The notes beneath the pieces were generated by a model. It ran no database searches and was not told the DNA's origin. It saw only the letters and a list, made by a program, of their open reading frames with translations. Shown piece after piece: positions 15,998-25,671 of a stretch of DNA of 64,000 bases. The position numbers were made by a program, and so were the translations under genes. This stretch comes from Rhodospirillum centenum SW (GTDB lineage: Bacteria; Pseudomonadota; Alphaproteobacteria; Azospirillales; Azospirillaceae), in NCBI RefSeq assembly GCF_000016185.1, contig NC_011420.2, positions 3,763,501 through 3,827,500 on the forward strand. Reading direction: 5' to 3'. Each line of letters starts with the position of its first letter. Position 1 is the first letter of the stretch.

Positions 15998-16966
15998 CTA
16001 GTCCGCCGCCAGCACCTTCGGCAGCTTGAAGGTCACGGCCTCGGTCGCTGTCACCACCTCCTCGATGGTGACATGGTAGCGCCCGCGCAGGGCGTCGATC
16101 ACCTCCTCGACCAGCACCTCGGGGGCGGAGGCGCCCGCCGTGATGCCCAGGGTGGCGACCCCCTCCAGCAGCGACCAGTCGATCTGCTCCGCCCGCTGCA
16201 CCAGCATGGCGCGGGTGCAGCCCTGGACCTTCGCCACCTCCACCAGCCGCACCGAGTTGGAGGAGTTCGGCGCCCCCACCACCAGGATCGCGTCGGCCCG
16301 GCCGGCGATGGCCTTCACGGCGCCCTGCCGGTTGGTGGTGGCGTAGCAGATGTCCTCCTTCTTCGGCCCGGCGATGTCGGGGAAGCGGCGGCGCAGCACC
16401 TCGACGATGCCGGCCGTGTCGTCCACCGAGAGGGTCGTCTGGGTGACGAAGGCCAGATTGTGCGGGTCCTCGGGGTTCAGCCGCTCGGCATCCTCCGCCG
16501 TCTCCACCAGCACGACCGAACCGGGCGGGAGCTGGCCCATGGTGCCGACCACCTCCGGATGGCCGGCATGCCCGATCAGCACGATCCGGAGGCCGGACTC
16601 GTGGTGCCGCTCGGCTTCGCGGTGGACCTTGGAGACGAGCGGGCAGGTCGCGTCCACATAGATCATGTTGCGCCGCTGCGCCTCGGCCGGGATCGCCTTC
16701 GGCACGCCGTGGGCGGAGAACACCACCGGGCGGTCGTCGGGCACCTCGTCCAGTTCCTTGACGAAGACGGCGCCCTTGCGCTCCAGGCTCTCCACCACGA
16801 AACGGTTGTGGACGATCTCGTGCCGGACATAGACGGGGGCGCCGAACTTCTGCAACGCCACCTCCACGATCTGGATGGCCCGGTCGACGCCGGCGCAGAA
16901 GCCGCGCGGGGCGGCCAGCAGGATATGCAGGGCGGGCTTGTCGGGGCTGTGCGTCACGGCAGTCAC
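15998..16966 (-). CDS. ispH: 4-hydroxy-3-methylbut-2-enyl diphosphate reductase
   Basis: Last enzyme of the MEP isoprenoid pathway, an iron-sulfur enzyme making IPP and DMAPP. The 322-residue protein has the three cluster cysteines in [16 protein letters not shown] and [11 protein letters not shown], the substrate histidines in RHEIVHN, FSAHGVP and IGHAGHPEV, and the GAPNSSNS phosphate-binding loop. The next minus-strand genes are the toxin-antitoxin pair and, beyond the psp operon, thrB-rnhA. In related genomes ispH, thrB and rnhA are usually contiguous. Confidence 0.97.
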   Translation of the reverse strand: MTAVTHSPDKPALHILLAAPRGFCAGVDRAIQIVEVALQKFGAPVYVRHEIVHNRFVVESLERKGAVFVKELDEVPDDRPVVFSAHGVPKAIPAEAQRRNMIYVDATCPLVSKVHREAERHHESGLRIVLIGHAGHPEVVGTMGQLPPGSVVLVETAEDAERLNPEDPHNLAFVTQTTLSVDDTAGIVEVLRRRFPDIAGPKKEDICYATTNRQGAVKAIAGRADAILVVGAPNSSNSVRLVEVAKVQGCTRAMLVQRAEQIDWSLLEGVATLGITAGASAPEVLVEEVIDALRGRYHVTIEEVVTATEAVTFKLPKVLAAD

Positions 16967-17115
16967 GGGGGCTGTTTCCAGAAGCTGCGGGCTGTGATCT
17001 CGGGTCGTCGGCCGGTCGGGTCCTGGGCTTGTGCCGGTCCGGCGGGTTCACTATTGTCGCGGTGCCGCGGGCGACCGCGGTACCACGCCCTGATTCTCCG
17101 GTGAGCCCCCGTCCG

Positions 17116-17685
17116 ATGACCACGCGCGACGACCATAATACAGGAAATCCGCCCAGGAAAGCCGCCGCCCGGCCGCACGGGCGCGCCGTGATCGCGCGCG
17201 GACTTCTGGCCGCCGTGGCGCTGGCCGGTCTGGCCGGCTGCGAGAGCGCCAAGGGCTTCCGTCCGGGCTGTCCGAACGTCGGCGTGCTGCGCGACGCCGG
17301 CACCTACCGGGTGCCGGGCGCGGACGGGGCGACCTTCGCCACCGCCGTGATCAATCCGCCCGCCGCCCTGTGCGAGTACAGCGACGACGGCGTCACCATC
17401 GCCACCACCTTCACCATCAGCGCCCGGGCGACGGCCGGGTTCGACGGGACGGTGCCGGTGGATTACTTCGTCGCCGTCACCGACCCGCAGCGCAACGTGA
17501 TCGCCAAGCAGGTCTTCTCGACCGCCATCCGGATGGACGGCGGCTCCGGCGCCGTGGGGGAGGAAACGGAGCAGTTCATTCCCGCCCCGAGGACGGTGGA
17601 CGCCCGCTATTACGAGGTGCTGGTCGGCTTCCAGCTCCCGCCGGAACAGGTGGAGACGAACCGGCAGGTCAACCAGGGGCGCTGA
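17116..17685 (+). CDS. Uncharacterised lipoprotein
   Basis: A 189-residue protein with an N-terminal basic stretch, a hydrophobic segment and a lipobox (LAGLAGC) with the lipidated Cys at about residue 44, so it should be exported and anchored by a lipid. The mature part is short and beta-rich with VPVDYFVAVTDPQRNVIAKQ. The start is taken as the ATG at 17116, which gives an unusually long n-region; a GTG at 17101 is an alternative. No function is recognised. It is divergent from ispH. Confidence 0.65.
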   Translation: MTTRDDHNTGNPPRKAAARPHGRAVIARGLLAAVALAGLAGCESAKGFRPGCPNVGVLRDAGTYRVPGADGATFATAVINPPAALCEYSDDGVTIATTFTISARATAGFDGTVPVDYFVAVTDPQRNVIAKQVFSTAIRMDGGSGAVGEETEQFIPAPRTVDARYYEVLVGFQLPPEQVETNRQVNQGR

Positions 17686-17812
17686 GCGCGATCCTGACGC
17701 CGGCGGGGACCCGGCCCCACGGCCTGGCGACGGGGGCAGTGCCGCACCCCCGTCCCCTCTTGATGCTCGCTTTCCGGCGGTCTGCGCCGGGAGCGGCACG
17801 CCTTTCCTGCAA

Positions 17813-17840
17813 TTGACTTTCGGCCGCCGGCCGCTAGTTT
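17813..17840 (+). promoter_or_regulatory. Candidate promoter of the gcv operon
   Basis: TTGACT at 17813-17818 and TAGTTT at 17835-17840 are separated by 16 bases, and the expected start falls a few bases before the first glycine aptamer. This is the best sigma-70-like match in the gap after the lipoprotein gene. Confidence 0.6.
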
Positions 17841-17863
17841 AGCCCCACACGCTGACGACCCCT

Positions 17864-18116
17864 CGCGGGAGAGATCGTCCCCGGGACACCGTGTCCCGGC
17901 GGGCGACGCCGAAGGAGCAACCGCCCCCGGAAACTCTCAGGCAGAAGGACCGCGGGGGAAAAGCGCATCTGGAAAGTGGCGGGGCCGACAGGAACCGCCC
18001 ACCGACGGAGTAAACCGGCAGCCGGTGCGAACCGGCCCTGGGAACGACGCGGTCCGTGGCTCCGGCCGCGGCGCGGGTGCCCTATCCGGTGAATCTCTCA
18101 GGGGCCGTGACAGAGG
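17864..18116 (+). ncRNA. Tandem glycine riboswitch upstream of gcvT
   Basis: Two glycine aptamers in tandem. The first (about 17864-17957) shows GCGGGAGAGA, GCCGAAGGAGCAA, AACTCTCAGGC and GAAGGACCGCGGGG in the conserved order. The second (about 17968-18116) shows TCTGGAAAGTGGCG, GCCGAC, CCGACGGAGTAAA, TGAATCTCTCAGG and GACAGAGGGG. In known cases glycine binding switches on gcv expression. The inter-aptamer linker and the GC-rich P3b-type arms make the second copy larger than the first. The end lies about 55 bases before the gcvT start, leaving room for an expression platform. Confidence 0.92.
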
Positions 18117-18172
18117 GGGGCTGGCTGCGCGGGATGGCCTGCGCGGTCGAGACTCTGCCGGGAGACCCTGAT

Positions 18173-19288
18173 TTGAGCGACCAGACCGAGCCCTTGCTGC
18201 GCACGCCCCTGCATGCCCTGCATGGGGAGCTGGGCGCCCGCATGGTGCCCTTCGCGGGCTATGACATGCCGGTGCAGTACCCCGCCGGGGTGCTGAAGGA
18301 GCATCTGCACACCCGCACCGGGGCGGGCCTGTTCGACGTCTCGCACATGGGGCAGGTCCGGCTGCGCGGCGACGACCCCGCCAAGGCGCTGGAGGCTCTC
18401 GTGCCCGGCGACATCCAGGGTCTGGCCGAGGGGCGCATCCGCTACACCCTGTTCACCAACGACCATGGCGGCATCCTGGACGACCTGATGGTCACCCGGG
18501 TCGGCCCGGGCGAGCTGTTCCTCGTCGTCAACGCCGCCTGCAAGCAGGCCGACCTCGCGCATCTGCGGGCCGGACTGCCGGGAGTGGCGGTCGAGTATCT
18601 GGGCGACGATGCGGGCCTGCTGGCGCTCCAGGGGCCGGCTGCGGCCGCGGTGCTGGCGCGGCATGTCCCGGCCGCCGCGGCGATGCCCTTCATGTCGGCG
18701 ATCACGGCGGACATCCGGGGCATTCCGGTCCGCATCTCCCGCTCCGGCTACACCGGCGAGGACGGCTACGAGATCGGCGCCGCCGGCACTGATGCCGAGG
18801 CGCTGGCCCGGCTGCTGCTGGCCGAGCCGGAGGTGGCCCCGATCGGCCTCGGCGCCCGCGACTCGCTGCGGCTGGAGGCGGGGCTCTGCCTCTACGGCCA
18901 CGACATCGACACGACCACGACGCCGGTCGAGGCGGCCCTGACCTGGGCCGTCGCCAAGCGCCGGCGCGAGGAGGGGGGATTCCCCGGTGCCGCCCTGGTG
19001 CAGCGCCAGTTCCGGGAGGGTGCGGTCCGCAAGCGGGTCGGCATCCTGCCCGAGGGCCGCGCCCCGGCGCGCGAGCATACGGAGATCCAGGGCGCCGACG
19101 GCGCCGTCATCGGCAGCATCACCAGCGGCGGCTTCGGCCCCAGCGTCAACGGTCCGGTCGCCATGGGCTACGTGGCTGCGGCGCATGCCGCGGTCGGCAC
19201 GCCGGTGAACCTGATGGTCCGCGGCAAGGCGCTGCCGGCGAAGGTCGCGGCGCTGCCGTTCGTTCCGCACCGCTACTACAGGGGTTGA
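18173..19288 (+). CDS. gcvT: Aminomethyltransferase, glycine cleavage T protein
   Basis: Transfers the methylene group from H-protein-bound aminomethyl to tetrahydrofolate and releases ammonia. The 371-residue product has [33 protein letters not shown], the [14 protein letters not shown] folate-site segment and the C-terminal tail FVPHRYYR. The TTG at 18173 is preferred as start because it gives the usual N-terminus and has GGGAG upstream; an ATG at 18134 would add 13 unusual residues. First gene of the riboswitch-controlled gcvT-gcvH-gcvPA-gcvPB operon. Confidence 0.95.
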   Translation: MSDQTEPLLRTPLHALHGELGARMVPFAGYDMPVQYPAGVLKEHLHTRTGAGLFDVSHMGQVRLRGDDPAKALEALVPGDIQGLAEGRIRYTLFTNDHGGILDDLMVTRVGPGELFLVVNAACKQADLAHLRAGLPGVAVEYLGDDAGLLALQGPAAAAVLARHVPAAAAMPFMSAITADIRGIPVRISRSGYTGEDGYEIGAAGTDAEALARLLLAEPEVAPIGLGARDSLRLEAGLCLYGHDIDTTTTPVEAALTWAVAKRRREEGGFPGAALVQRQFREGAVRKRVGILPEGRAPAREHTEIQGADGAVIGSITSGGFGPSVNGPVAMGYVAAAHAAVGTPVNLMVRGKALPAKVAALPFVPHRYYRG

Positions 19289-19408
19289 CGGAACCGGGGC
19301 ACGGGCGGGCGGATTGCCCCTCCCGCGCGATCCCGGTCTTCCGGTTTCTGACGAGGACGGCGCCGCGCCGCCGCGGTTGGCGGGTGCGGCACAATCAGGG
19401 GACAGGCA

Positions 19409-19777
19409 ATGATCAGGTTCACCAAGGATCACGAGTGGGTGCGCGTGCAGGACGGGATCGCCACGGTCGGCATCACCGACTATGCGCAGCAGGCGCTGGG
19501 CGACGTGGTCTTCGTCGAGGTGCCCGAGGCCGGCCGCGCGCTGGAGCGGGGCAAGGATGCCGCCGTCGTCGAGTCGGTGAAGGCCGCGTCCGAGGTCTAT
19601 GCGCCGGCCGACGGCACCGTGACCGAGGGCAACACCGGCCTGACCGACAATCCGGCCCTGGTCAACAGCGACCCGATGGGCGAGGGCTGGTTCTTCCGGA
19701 TGAAGCTGGCCGACCCGGCCCAGCTCGACGGGCTGATGGACGAGGCCGCCTACTCCGCCTACGTCGAGGCGCTCTGA
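19409..19777 (+). CDS. gcvH: Glycine cleavage system H protein
   Basis: Lipoyl carrier protein that shuttles the aminomethyl intermediate between the P, T and L proteins. The 122-residue product shows [28 protein letters not shown] and the lipoylation site [12 protein letters not shown] with the modified lysine at residue 58. Length and motifs are standard. A 120-base gap separates it from gcvT, and its stop overlaps the ATG of gcvPA by one base. Confidence 0.97.
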   Translation: MIRFTKDHEWVRVQDGIATVGITDYAQQALGDVVFVEVPEAGRALERGKDAAVVESVKAASEVYAPADGTVTEGNTGLTDNPALVNSDPMGEGWFFRMKLADPAQLDGLMDEAAYSAYVEAL

Positions 19778-21126
19778 TGCGTTACCTGCCCCTGACGGAG
19801 GCCGACCGCCAGGCCATGCTGGCGCGCATCGGCGTGCCGGACGTGGACGCGCTGTTCCGCGACGTGCCCCAGGCGGCCCGGCTGACGGCGCCCATCGACG
19901 GCCTGCCCCTGCACATGGGCGAGCTGGAGGTGGACCGCCTGCTCTCCGGCATGGCGGCGAAGAACCTGACGGCGGGCTCCGTCCCCAGCTTCCTGGGGGC
20001 GGGGGCCTACCGCCACCATGTCCCGGCCTCCGTGGACCAGATGCTGCTGCGCGGGGAGTTCCTGACCTCCTACACGCCGTACCAGCCGGAGGTCGCGCAG
20101 GGGACGTTGCAGTACCTGTTCGAGTTCCAGACCCAGGTCGCGGAGATCACCGGCATGGAGGTGGCGAACGCCTCCATGTACGACGGCGCCACCGGCACGG
20201 CCGAGGCGGTGCTGATGGCCACCCGCCTGACCCGCCGCAGCAAGGCGGTGCTGTCCGGTGGCCTGCATCCGCACTACCGCGAGGTGGTGGCGACCACCTG
20301 CGGCGTGCTGGGCATGGAGGTCGCGGCGCAGGCGCCCGATCCGACGGATGCGGAGGATCTGCTGCCGCTGGTGGATGACGCCACGGCCTGCGTCGTCGTG
20401 CAGACGCCGTCGCTGTTCGGCCATCCGCGCGACCTGTCGGAGCTGGCGGCCGCCTGCCACGCCAAGGGGGCGCTGCTGATCGCCGTCGTCACCGAGGTGG
20501 TGAGCCTGGGCCTGCTGACCCCGCCGGGCCGGATGGGCGCCGACATCGTGGTCTGCGAGGGCCAGTCGATCGGCAACCCGCTGAACTTCGGCGGCCCCCA
20601 TGTCGGGCTGTTCGCCACGCGGGAGAAGTTCGTCCGCCAGATGCCGGGCCGCCTCTGCGGCCAGACGGCGGACGCGGAGGGCAAGCGCGGCTTCGTGCTG
20701 ACCCTGTCCACCCGCGAGCAGCACATCCGGCGCGAGAAGGCGACCTCCAACATCTGCACCAACAGCGGGCTCTGCGCGCTGGCCTTCACCATCCACATGG
20801 CGCTGCTGGGCGGCGAGGGCTTCGCCCGGCTGGCCCGGCTGAACCACGCCAAGGCGGTGACGCTGGCCGACCGGCTGGCGGCGGTACCGGGGGTGGAGGT
20901 GCTGAACGGCGCCTTCTTCAACGAGTTCACCCTGCGCCTGCCGCGGCCGGCCGCTCCGGTGGTGGAGGCGCTGGCGCAGCGCCGCATCCTGGCGGGCGTT
21001 CCCGTCTCCCGTCTCTATCCCGGCGAGGCCGGGCTGGAGACCCTGCTGCTGGTGGCGGCGACCGAGACCAACACCGAAGCCGACATGGACGCGCTGGTCC
21101 ACGGGCTTCAGGAGGTGCTGCGATGA
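19777..21126 (+). CDS. gcvPA: Glycine dehydrogenase (decarboxylating) subunit 1
   Basis: Alpha subunit of the two-polypeptide form of P protein, which decarboxylates glycine and loads the aminomethyl group on GcvH. The 449-residue product begins [15 protein letters not shown] and has [33 protein letters not shown], the [14 protein letters not shown] segment and [20 protein letters not shown] in parts. The ATG overlaps the gcvH stop by one base and the stop overlaps gcvPB by four. The split form contrasts with the single long GcvP of enterobacteria. Confidence 0.96.
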   Translation: MRYLPLTEADRQAMLARIGVPDVDALFRDVPQAARLTAPIDGLPLHMGELEVDRLLSGMAAKNLTAGSVPSFLGAGAYRHHVPASVDQMLLRGEFLTSYTPYQPEVAQGTLQYLFEFQTQVAEITGMEVANASMYDGATGTAEAVLMATRLTRRSKAVLSGGLHPHYREVVATTCGVLGMEVAAQAPDPTDAEDLLPLVDDATACVVVQTPSLFGHPRDLSELAAACHAKGALLIAVVTEVVSLGLLTPPGRMGADIVVCEGQSIGNPLNFGGPHVGLFATREKFVRQMPGRLCGQTADAEGKRGFVLTLSTREQHIRREKATSNICTNSGLCALAFTIHMALLGGEGFARLARLNHAKAVTLADRLAAVPGVEVLNGAFFNEFTLRLPRPAAPVVEALAQRRILAGVPVSRLYPGEAGLETLLLVAATETNTEADMDALVHGLQEVLR

Positions 21127-22709
21127 GCATGAACAGCCAGGGCCGCCCGACCACCCCGCACGTCCCCTCGGCGTCGGAGGTGGCGCAGACCCACACCGGC
21201 AACCGGGCGCTGATGCAGGAGGAGCCGCTCCTGTTCGAGCTGGACAATCCCGGCGTCTGCGGCGTGGACCTGCCCGAGCCGCCGACGGCGGAACTGCGCC
21301 TGGGCAAGGTCCGCCCGCGCGGGACCCTTGCCCTGCCGTCCGTGTCGGAGCCGGAGGTGGTGCGCCACTACACCCGGCTGAGCCAGAAGAACTTCGGCAT
21401 CGACAGCACCATGTATCCGCTGGGGTCGTGCACCATGAAGCACAACCCGCGGCTGAACGAGAAGATGGCCCGGCTCCCGGGCTTCTCCGACATCCATCCG
21501 CTCCAGCCGGTCTCCACCGTGCAGGGGGCGCTGGAGCTGATCGACGCGCTGGCGCACTGGCTGAAGACCCTGACCGGCATGCCGGCCGTGGCGATGAGCC
21601 CCGCCGCCGGCGCGCATGGCGAGCTGTGCGGCCTGATGGCGATCCGTGCGGCGCTGGCGGCGCGCGGCGAGGCGCACCGCCGGCGCGTGCTGGTGCCGGA
21701 ATCGGCGCACGGCACCAACCCGGCGACGGCCGCCTTCTGCGGCTTCGCCGTGGACTCCATCCCGGCGGAGGATGACGGCCGCGTCAGCGTCGCGGCGGTG
21801 AAGGCCAAGCTCGGCCCCGACGTCGCCGCCATCATGCTGACCAACCCGAACACCTGCGGCCTGTTCGAGCCGCAGATCCGGGAGATCGCGGACGCCGTGC
21901 ATGCGGCCGGCGGCTACTTCTACTGCGACGGCGCCAACTACAACGCCATCGTCGGCCGGGTGCGCCCCGCCGACCTGGGCGTGGACGCCATGCACATCAA
22001 CCTGCACAAGACCTTCAGCACGCCGCACGGCGGCGGCGGGCCGGGCTCCGGCCCGGTGGTGCTGTCGGCGGCGCTGGCGCCCTTCGCGCCCCTGCCCTAC
22101 GTCGTCCACGGCGAGGACGGCTTCCGGCTGGTCGAGCATGCCGGCGAGGCGGAGGGCCATCCCTTCGGCCGCATGAAGGGCTTCCACGGCCAGATGGGCA
22201 TGTTCGTGCGGGCCCTGGCCTACATGCTCTCGCACGGGGGCGACGGGCTGCGGCAGGCGGCGTCCGACGCGGTGCTGAACGCCAACTATGTGCTGGCCAG
22301 CCTGAAGGACGTGATGAGCGCTTCCTTCGAGGGGCCGTGCATGCACGAGGCGCTGTTCGACGACCGCTTCCTCAAGGGTACGGGCATCACCCCGCTCGAC
22401 TTCGCCAAGGCGCTGATCGACGAGGGCTTCCACCCGATGACCATGTACTTCCCGCTGGTCGTCCAGGGGGCGCTGCTGATCGAGCCGACGGAGACGGAGT
22501 CGAAGCAGACGCTGGACCAGTTCATCGGCACCCTGCGGGCGCTGGCCGAGCGGGCGAAGACGGGCGACGAGGAGTATTTCCACGGCGCTCCGCGGCTGAC
22601 CCCGCGCCGCCGTCTGGACGAGACGGCAGCCGCGCGCAAGCCGGTGCTGCGCTGGACCCGGCCGGCCCCGGCGGCCCAGGCCGCGGCGGCCCAGGCCGCG
22701 GCGGAGTAG
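21123..22709 (+). CDS. gcvPB: Glycine dehydrogenase (decarboxylating) subunit 2
   Basis: Beta subunit of the two-part P protein; carries the PLP cofactor. The 528-residue protein has the PLP lysine at residue 296 in [17 protein letters not shown], and [19 protein letters not shown] near residues 84-100. The C-terminus extends the usual length with an Ala/Gln-rich tail ([13 protein letters not shown]), which looks like a lineage-specific extension of no obvious function. Its ATG overlaps the gcvPA stop. A strong hairpin follows the stop. Confidence 0.96.
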   Translation: MSMNSQGRPTTPHVPSASEVAQTHTGNRALMQEEPLLFELDNPGVCGVDLPEPPTAELRLGKVRPRGTLALPSVSEPEVVRHYTRLSQKNFGIDSTMYPLGSCTMKHNPRLNEKMARLPGFSDIHPLQPVSTVQGALELIDALAHWLKTLTGMPAVAMSPAAGAHGELCGLMAIRAALAARGEAHRRRVLVPESAHGTNPATAAFCGFAVDSIPAEDDGRVSVAAVKAKLGPDVAAIMLTNPNTCGLFEPQIREIADAVHAAGGYFYCDGANYNAIVGRVRPADLGVDAMHINLHKTFSTPHGGGGPGSGPVVLSAALAPFAPLPYVVHGEDGFRLVEHAGEAEGHPFGRMKGFHGQMGMFVRALAYMLSHGGDGLRQAASDAVLNANYVLASLKDVMSASFEGPCMHEALFDDRFLKGTGITPLDFAKALIDEGFHPMTMYFPLVVQGALLIEPTETESKQTLDQFIGTLRALAERAKTGDEEYFHGAPRLTPRRRLDETAAARKPVLRWTRPAPAAQAAAAQAAAE

Positions 22710-22735
22710 GCCCGCGGCGAGTACAGCCAGGCATC

Positions 22736-22763
22736 CTCCCCGGCGGCTTCGGCCGCCGGGGAG
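22736..22763 (+). terminator. Terminator of the gcv operon
   Basis: A perfect 12-bp stem, CTCCCCGGCGGC (22736-22747) with GCCGCCGGGGAG (22752-22763), closed by a TTCG tetraloop. It lies 27 bases after the gcvPB stop. A weak T-rich CCTGTTG follows, so it is a likely terminator. Confidence 0.7.
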
Positions 22764-22832
22764 CCTGTTGACCCGCTCCGCCGCCGGTGCCAAGACGCTC
22801 GTTCCGAGTGGCGTTGCGGAGCGAGGAACCCC

Positions 22833-23996
22833 GTGAAACCCGGCAACAGCGTCCTGTCCTCCTACGGCACCACGATCTTCGAGGTGATGTCCCGGCTGGC
22901 GGAGGAGCACCGCGCCGTCAATCTCGGCCAGGGCTTTCCCGATGGCGGCGGCCCGCCGGAGGTGGTGGCCGAAGCGCAGCGCTACCTTGCCGAGGGCTGG
23001 AACCAGTACCCGCCGATGATGGGCCTGCCGGCCCTGCGTCAGGCCGTGGCCGCGCACGCCGCCCGCTTCTACGGGCTGGAGGTGGACTGGCGCCAGGAGG
23101 TGATGGTCACCTCCGGCGCCACGGAGGCGCTGGCCGCCTGCCTGTTCGGCCTGCTGGAGCCGGGCGACGAGGCGGTGCTGTTCGAACCCTTGTACGACAG
23201 CTACGTCCCGATCATCCGGCGGGCCGGGGCGGTGCCGCGCTTCGTGCCGCTGCGCGCGCCGGACTGGACGTTCAGCCGCGAGGATCTGGCCGCCGCCTTC
23301 GGGCCGCGCACGAAGCTGGTCGTGCTCAACAACCCGCTGAACCCCGCGGCCAAGGTCTGGTCGGCGGAGGAACTCGCGGTGCTGGCGGAGATGCTGGTGG
23401 CGCACGACGCCGTCGCCGTCTGCGACGAGGTCTATGAGCATCTGGTGTTCGACGGGCGCCGCCATCTGCCGCTGATGGCGCTGCCCGGCATGCGCGAGCG
23501 CACCCTGCGCATCGGCTCGGCGGGCAAGACCTTCTCCCTGACCGGCTGGAAGGTCGGCTATGTCACGGCGGCGCCGGCGCTGCTGCAGCCGGTGGCGAAG
23601 GCGCACCAGTTCCTGACCTTCACGACGCCGCCCGACCTCCAGCATGCGGTGGCCTGCGGCCTCGGCGGCCCGGACACCTATTTCGACGGGCTGGCGGCGG
23701 AGATGCAGCGCCGGCGCGACCGCCTTTCCGCCGGGCTGGCGGCCTGCGGCTTCGGGGTGCTGCCGGCCCAGGGCACCTACTTCGTCACGGCCGACATCCG
23801 GCCGCTCGCCGGGGACGAGGACGATGCCGCCTTCTGCCGCCGCATGACGGTGGAGGCCGGCGTCGCCGCGATCCCGGTCAGCGCCTTCTTCGAGCAGGCG
23901 CCGCCGCGCCACCTGATCCGCTTCTGCTTCTGCAAGCGGGACGCGGTGCTGGACGAGGCGGTGGCCCGGCTCAGGGGCTGGCTGGGGCGGACCTGA
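22833..23996 (+). CDS. Class I/II aminotransferase, kynurenine/methionine aminotransferase-like
   Basis: A 387-residue fold-type I PLP enzyme, most like the group that includes YbdL and kynurenine aminotransferase. Motifs include VNLGQGFPDGGGPP, NQYPPMMGLPALRQAVA, VTSGATEAL, the LNNPLNPAAKVW segment where NNP/H is common, CDEVYEHLVF and the PLP lysine at residue 232 in GSAGKTFSLTGWKVGY. The start is a GTG at 22833 after GGAACCCC. Substrate is not certain. Its last 26 bases overlap the convergent membrane protein gene. Confidence 0.88.
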   Translation: MKPGNSVLSSYGTTIFEVMSRLAEEHRAVNLGQGFPDGGGPPEVVAEAQRYLAEGWNQYPPMMGLPALRQAVAAHAARFYGLEVDWRQEVMVTSGATEALAACLFGLLEPGDEAVLFEPLYDSYVPIIRRAGAVPRFVPLRAPDWTFSREDLAAAFGPRTKLVVLNNPLNPAAKVWSAEELAVLAEMLVAHDAVAVCDEVYEHLVFDGRRHLPLMALPGMRERTLRIGSAGKTFSLTGWKVGYVTAAPALLQPVAKAHQFLTFTTPPDLQHAVACGLGGPDTYFDGLAAEMQRRRDRLSAGLAACGFGVLPAQGTYFVTADIRPLAGDEDDAAFCRRMTVEAGVAAIPVSAFFEQAPPRHLIRFCFCKRDAVLDEAVARLRGWLGRT

Positions 23997-25401
23997 TGCG
24001 GTCGCGGGCGTGCCACCACTCCAGCGCGCCCGCCAGCATCGCCAGCACGCCCAGCCAGACCATGCGGCTCTGGTAACGGTCGTGCGGGTTGGACAGGGCG
24101 CCGCTGATGAAGGCGTTGCCCAGCAGCGCCAGCAGCACCAGAGCGGCGAAGCCGGCCAGATGCCGCCGCCGGGTCGCCAGCGCCCAGGCCAGTACCCCGG
24201 CCGTGCCCGCCAGCGACAGCCAGGCCACCGGCCGGTGGACCAGGTTCAGCCCCGCGAACAGCTCTCCGATCGGCTCCTGCCGTTGCTGCCGGGCCGCGGC
24301 GAAGCCGGGGAGGTGCTCCGGCATGTGCCGGCGGAAGGTCCAGCGCGTGAAGTCCTGCCACTCGTCCAGCCCGTCGCCGGTGGCGACCCTGCCGAGCTGG
24401 GTCGCCGTCGCGCGCAGCGCCGTCAGCGCCACCTCCCCGGGATAGGCGGCGACCGCGTCGCGCACCATGCGCGCCAGCTCGGCATCGGCCCCGCCCCACC
24501 AGCCGATCCGGCGGAAGGGCGAGTCGCGGTGCCAGATGAAGTCATTCGCCGTCGTCGGCAGGTCCGCCTGCCAGGGGCACAGGGCGTAGGCGTCCGGGTC
24601 CTGCGGGCAGCGGTCGTCCAGCAGCCGTTGCACGATCCCGTCCTGCACCAGCCGGCCGAAGACGAAGACGGGGCCGCCCGGCGTGTAGGTGGCCTGTCCG
24701 ACCAGCCCCAGATGCAGCAGCGGCATCAGCAGCAGACTTGCCGCCACCAGCAGCGCCGGCGGCCCCGGCCGCGGCCGGCCCAGGGGATCGCCCCCGCGGG
24801 CCAGCGGCGCCAGGAGCGCAATCCCGACCACCAGCCCCAGCCCCAGCGCCATGGTGGACATGTGGGAGAGCAGGGCGAGCATCCCGATTCCGGCGACCCC
24901 GGCCCGCTCCCACCGTCCCAGCCGGTCCCAGCGGAATCCCAGCAGCCAGAGGCAGAGCACCGCCACCGGCACCAGCACGTCGGGCATGAGCTGGGCCGTG
25001 AACCAGGGCAGGGCCGTCAGTCCCGCCAGCAGCGCCGCCGTTCCCGCCAGCGTGGCAGTGCCGAAGGGCAGATGCAGGGTCCGCAGGGTCAGCCGCAGCA
25101 GCCACAACACCACCAGACCGTGGACCAGAACCGGCCCCCAGAGGCTGAGCCAGCGCAGCGAGGCGGCCTGGAGGAACAGTCCGTAGAAGAGGGAGCGGCC
25201 GGGTTCCAGCTCCATCTCCAGGGCCCGCATCAGATACCCGCCGGTATCGAAGAAGACGACCGGAAAGCCGTTCCAGAGGGCGGGGTGCAGCAACGCCCCC
25301 AGGGCCAGGGCCAGCAGACCGAGGCGCAGGGTCAGCGGCAGCTCCGCCGGCCTGTGCCCCTGCGGGCCGGGGGCGGGGACGGGATCGGGACAGTCGTTCA
25401 T
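23971..25401 (-). CDS. Polytopic membrane protein of unknown function
   Basis: A 476-residue protein with about ten or eleven hydrophobic segments. Early in the sequence is FFDTGGYLMRALEMELEPGRSLFYGLFL, reminiscent of the first periplasmic loop of GT-C glycosyltransferases, and a large extramembrane loop (about 270-395) carries CPQDPDAYALCPW and WQDFTRWTF. The ATG at 25401 has GGAGGCTGAGGGG directly upstream. It is likely an envelope-sugar or lipid-modifying protein, but the family is not recognised with confidence. It overlaps the aminotransferase gene by 26 bases at the 3' end. Confidence 0.7.
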   Translation of the reverse strand: MNDCPDPVPAPGPQGHRPAELPLTLRLGLLALALGALLHPALWNGFPVVFFDTGGYLMRALEMELEPGRSLFYGLFLQAASLRWLSLWGPVLVHGLVVLWLLRLTLRTLHLPFGTATLAGTAALLAGLTALPWFTAQLMPDVLVPVAVLCLWLLGFRWDRLGRWERAGVAGIGMLALLSHMSTMALGLGLVVGIALLAPLARGGDPLGRPRPGPPALLVAASLLLMPLLHLGLVGQATYTPGGPVFVFGRLVQDGIVQRLLDDRCPQDPDAYALCPWQADLPTTANDFIWHRDSPFRRIGWWGGADAELARMVRDAVAAYPGEVALTALRATATQLGRVATGDGLDEWQDFTRWTFRRHMPEHLPGFAAARQQRQEPIGELFAGLNLVHRPVAWLSLAGTAGVLAWALATRRRHLAGFAALVLLALLGNAFISGALSNPHDRYQSRMVWLGVLAMLAGALEWWHARDRIRSAPASP

Positions 25402-25671
25402 CCCCTCAGCCTCCGGAATGGTCGTGGCGATCTCTGGGCAAAGCCGGGGCAGCGCTTGCATGCTGCGTTGCGGAGGCGCAAATAGCCAAGCCAGGATCGT
25501 TCATCTCACCAGTATGCCCTACAAGGAAGTGTCGCCCCAGCCTACAGTTCCGTTCAGGCCGGAGCGTCCTGTGCGCCCCGCACGGTCGGCCCTGCCGTGC
25601 GTTCTCCGACATGTGCCTGCCCGTTCCCCGGTTCCCCACCCCGACGAGACCTCATCCTGTCCGCCACACCC

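Noticed and set aside
18056..18172. Longer gcvT starting inside the riboswitch
   Set aside because: It would translate aptamer sequence; the TTG at 18173 gives the family N-terminus and a ribosome site.
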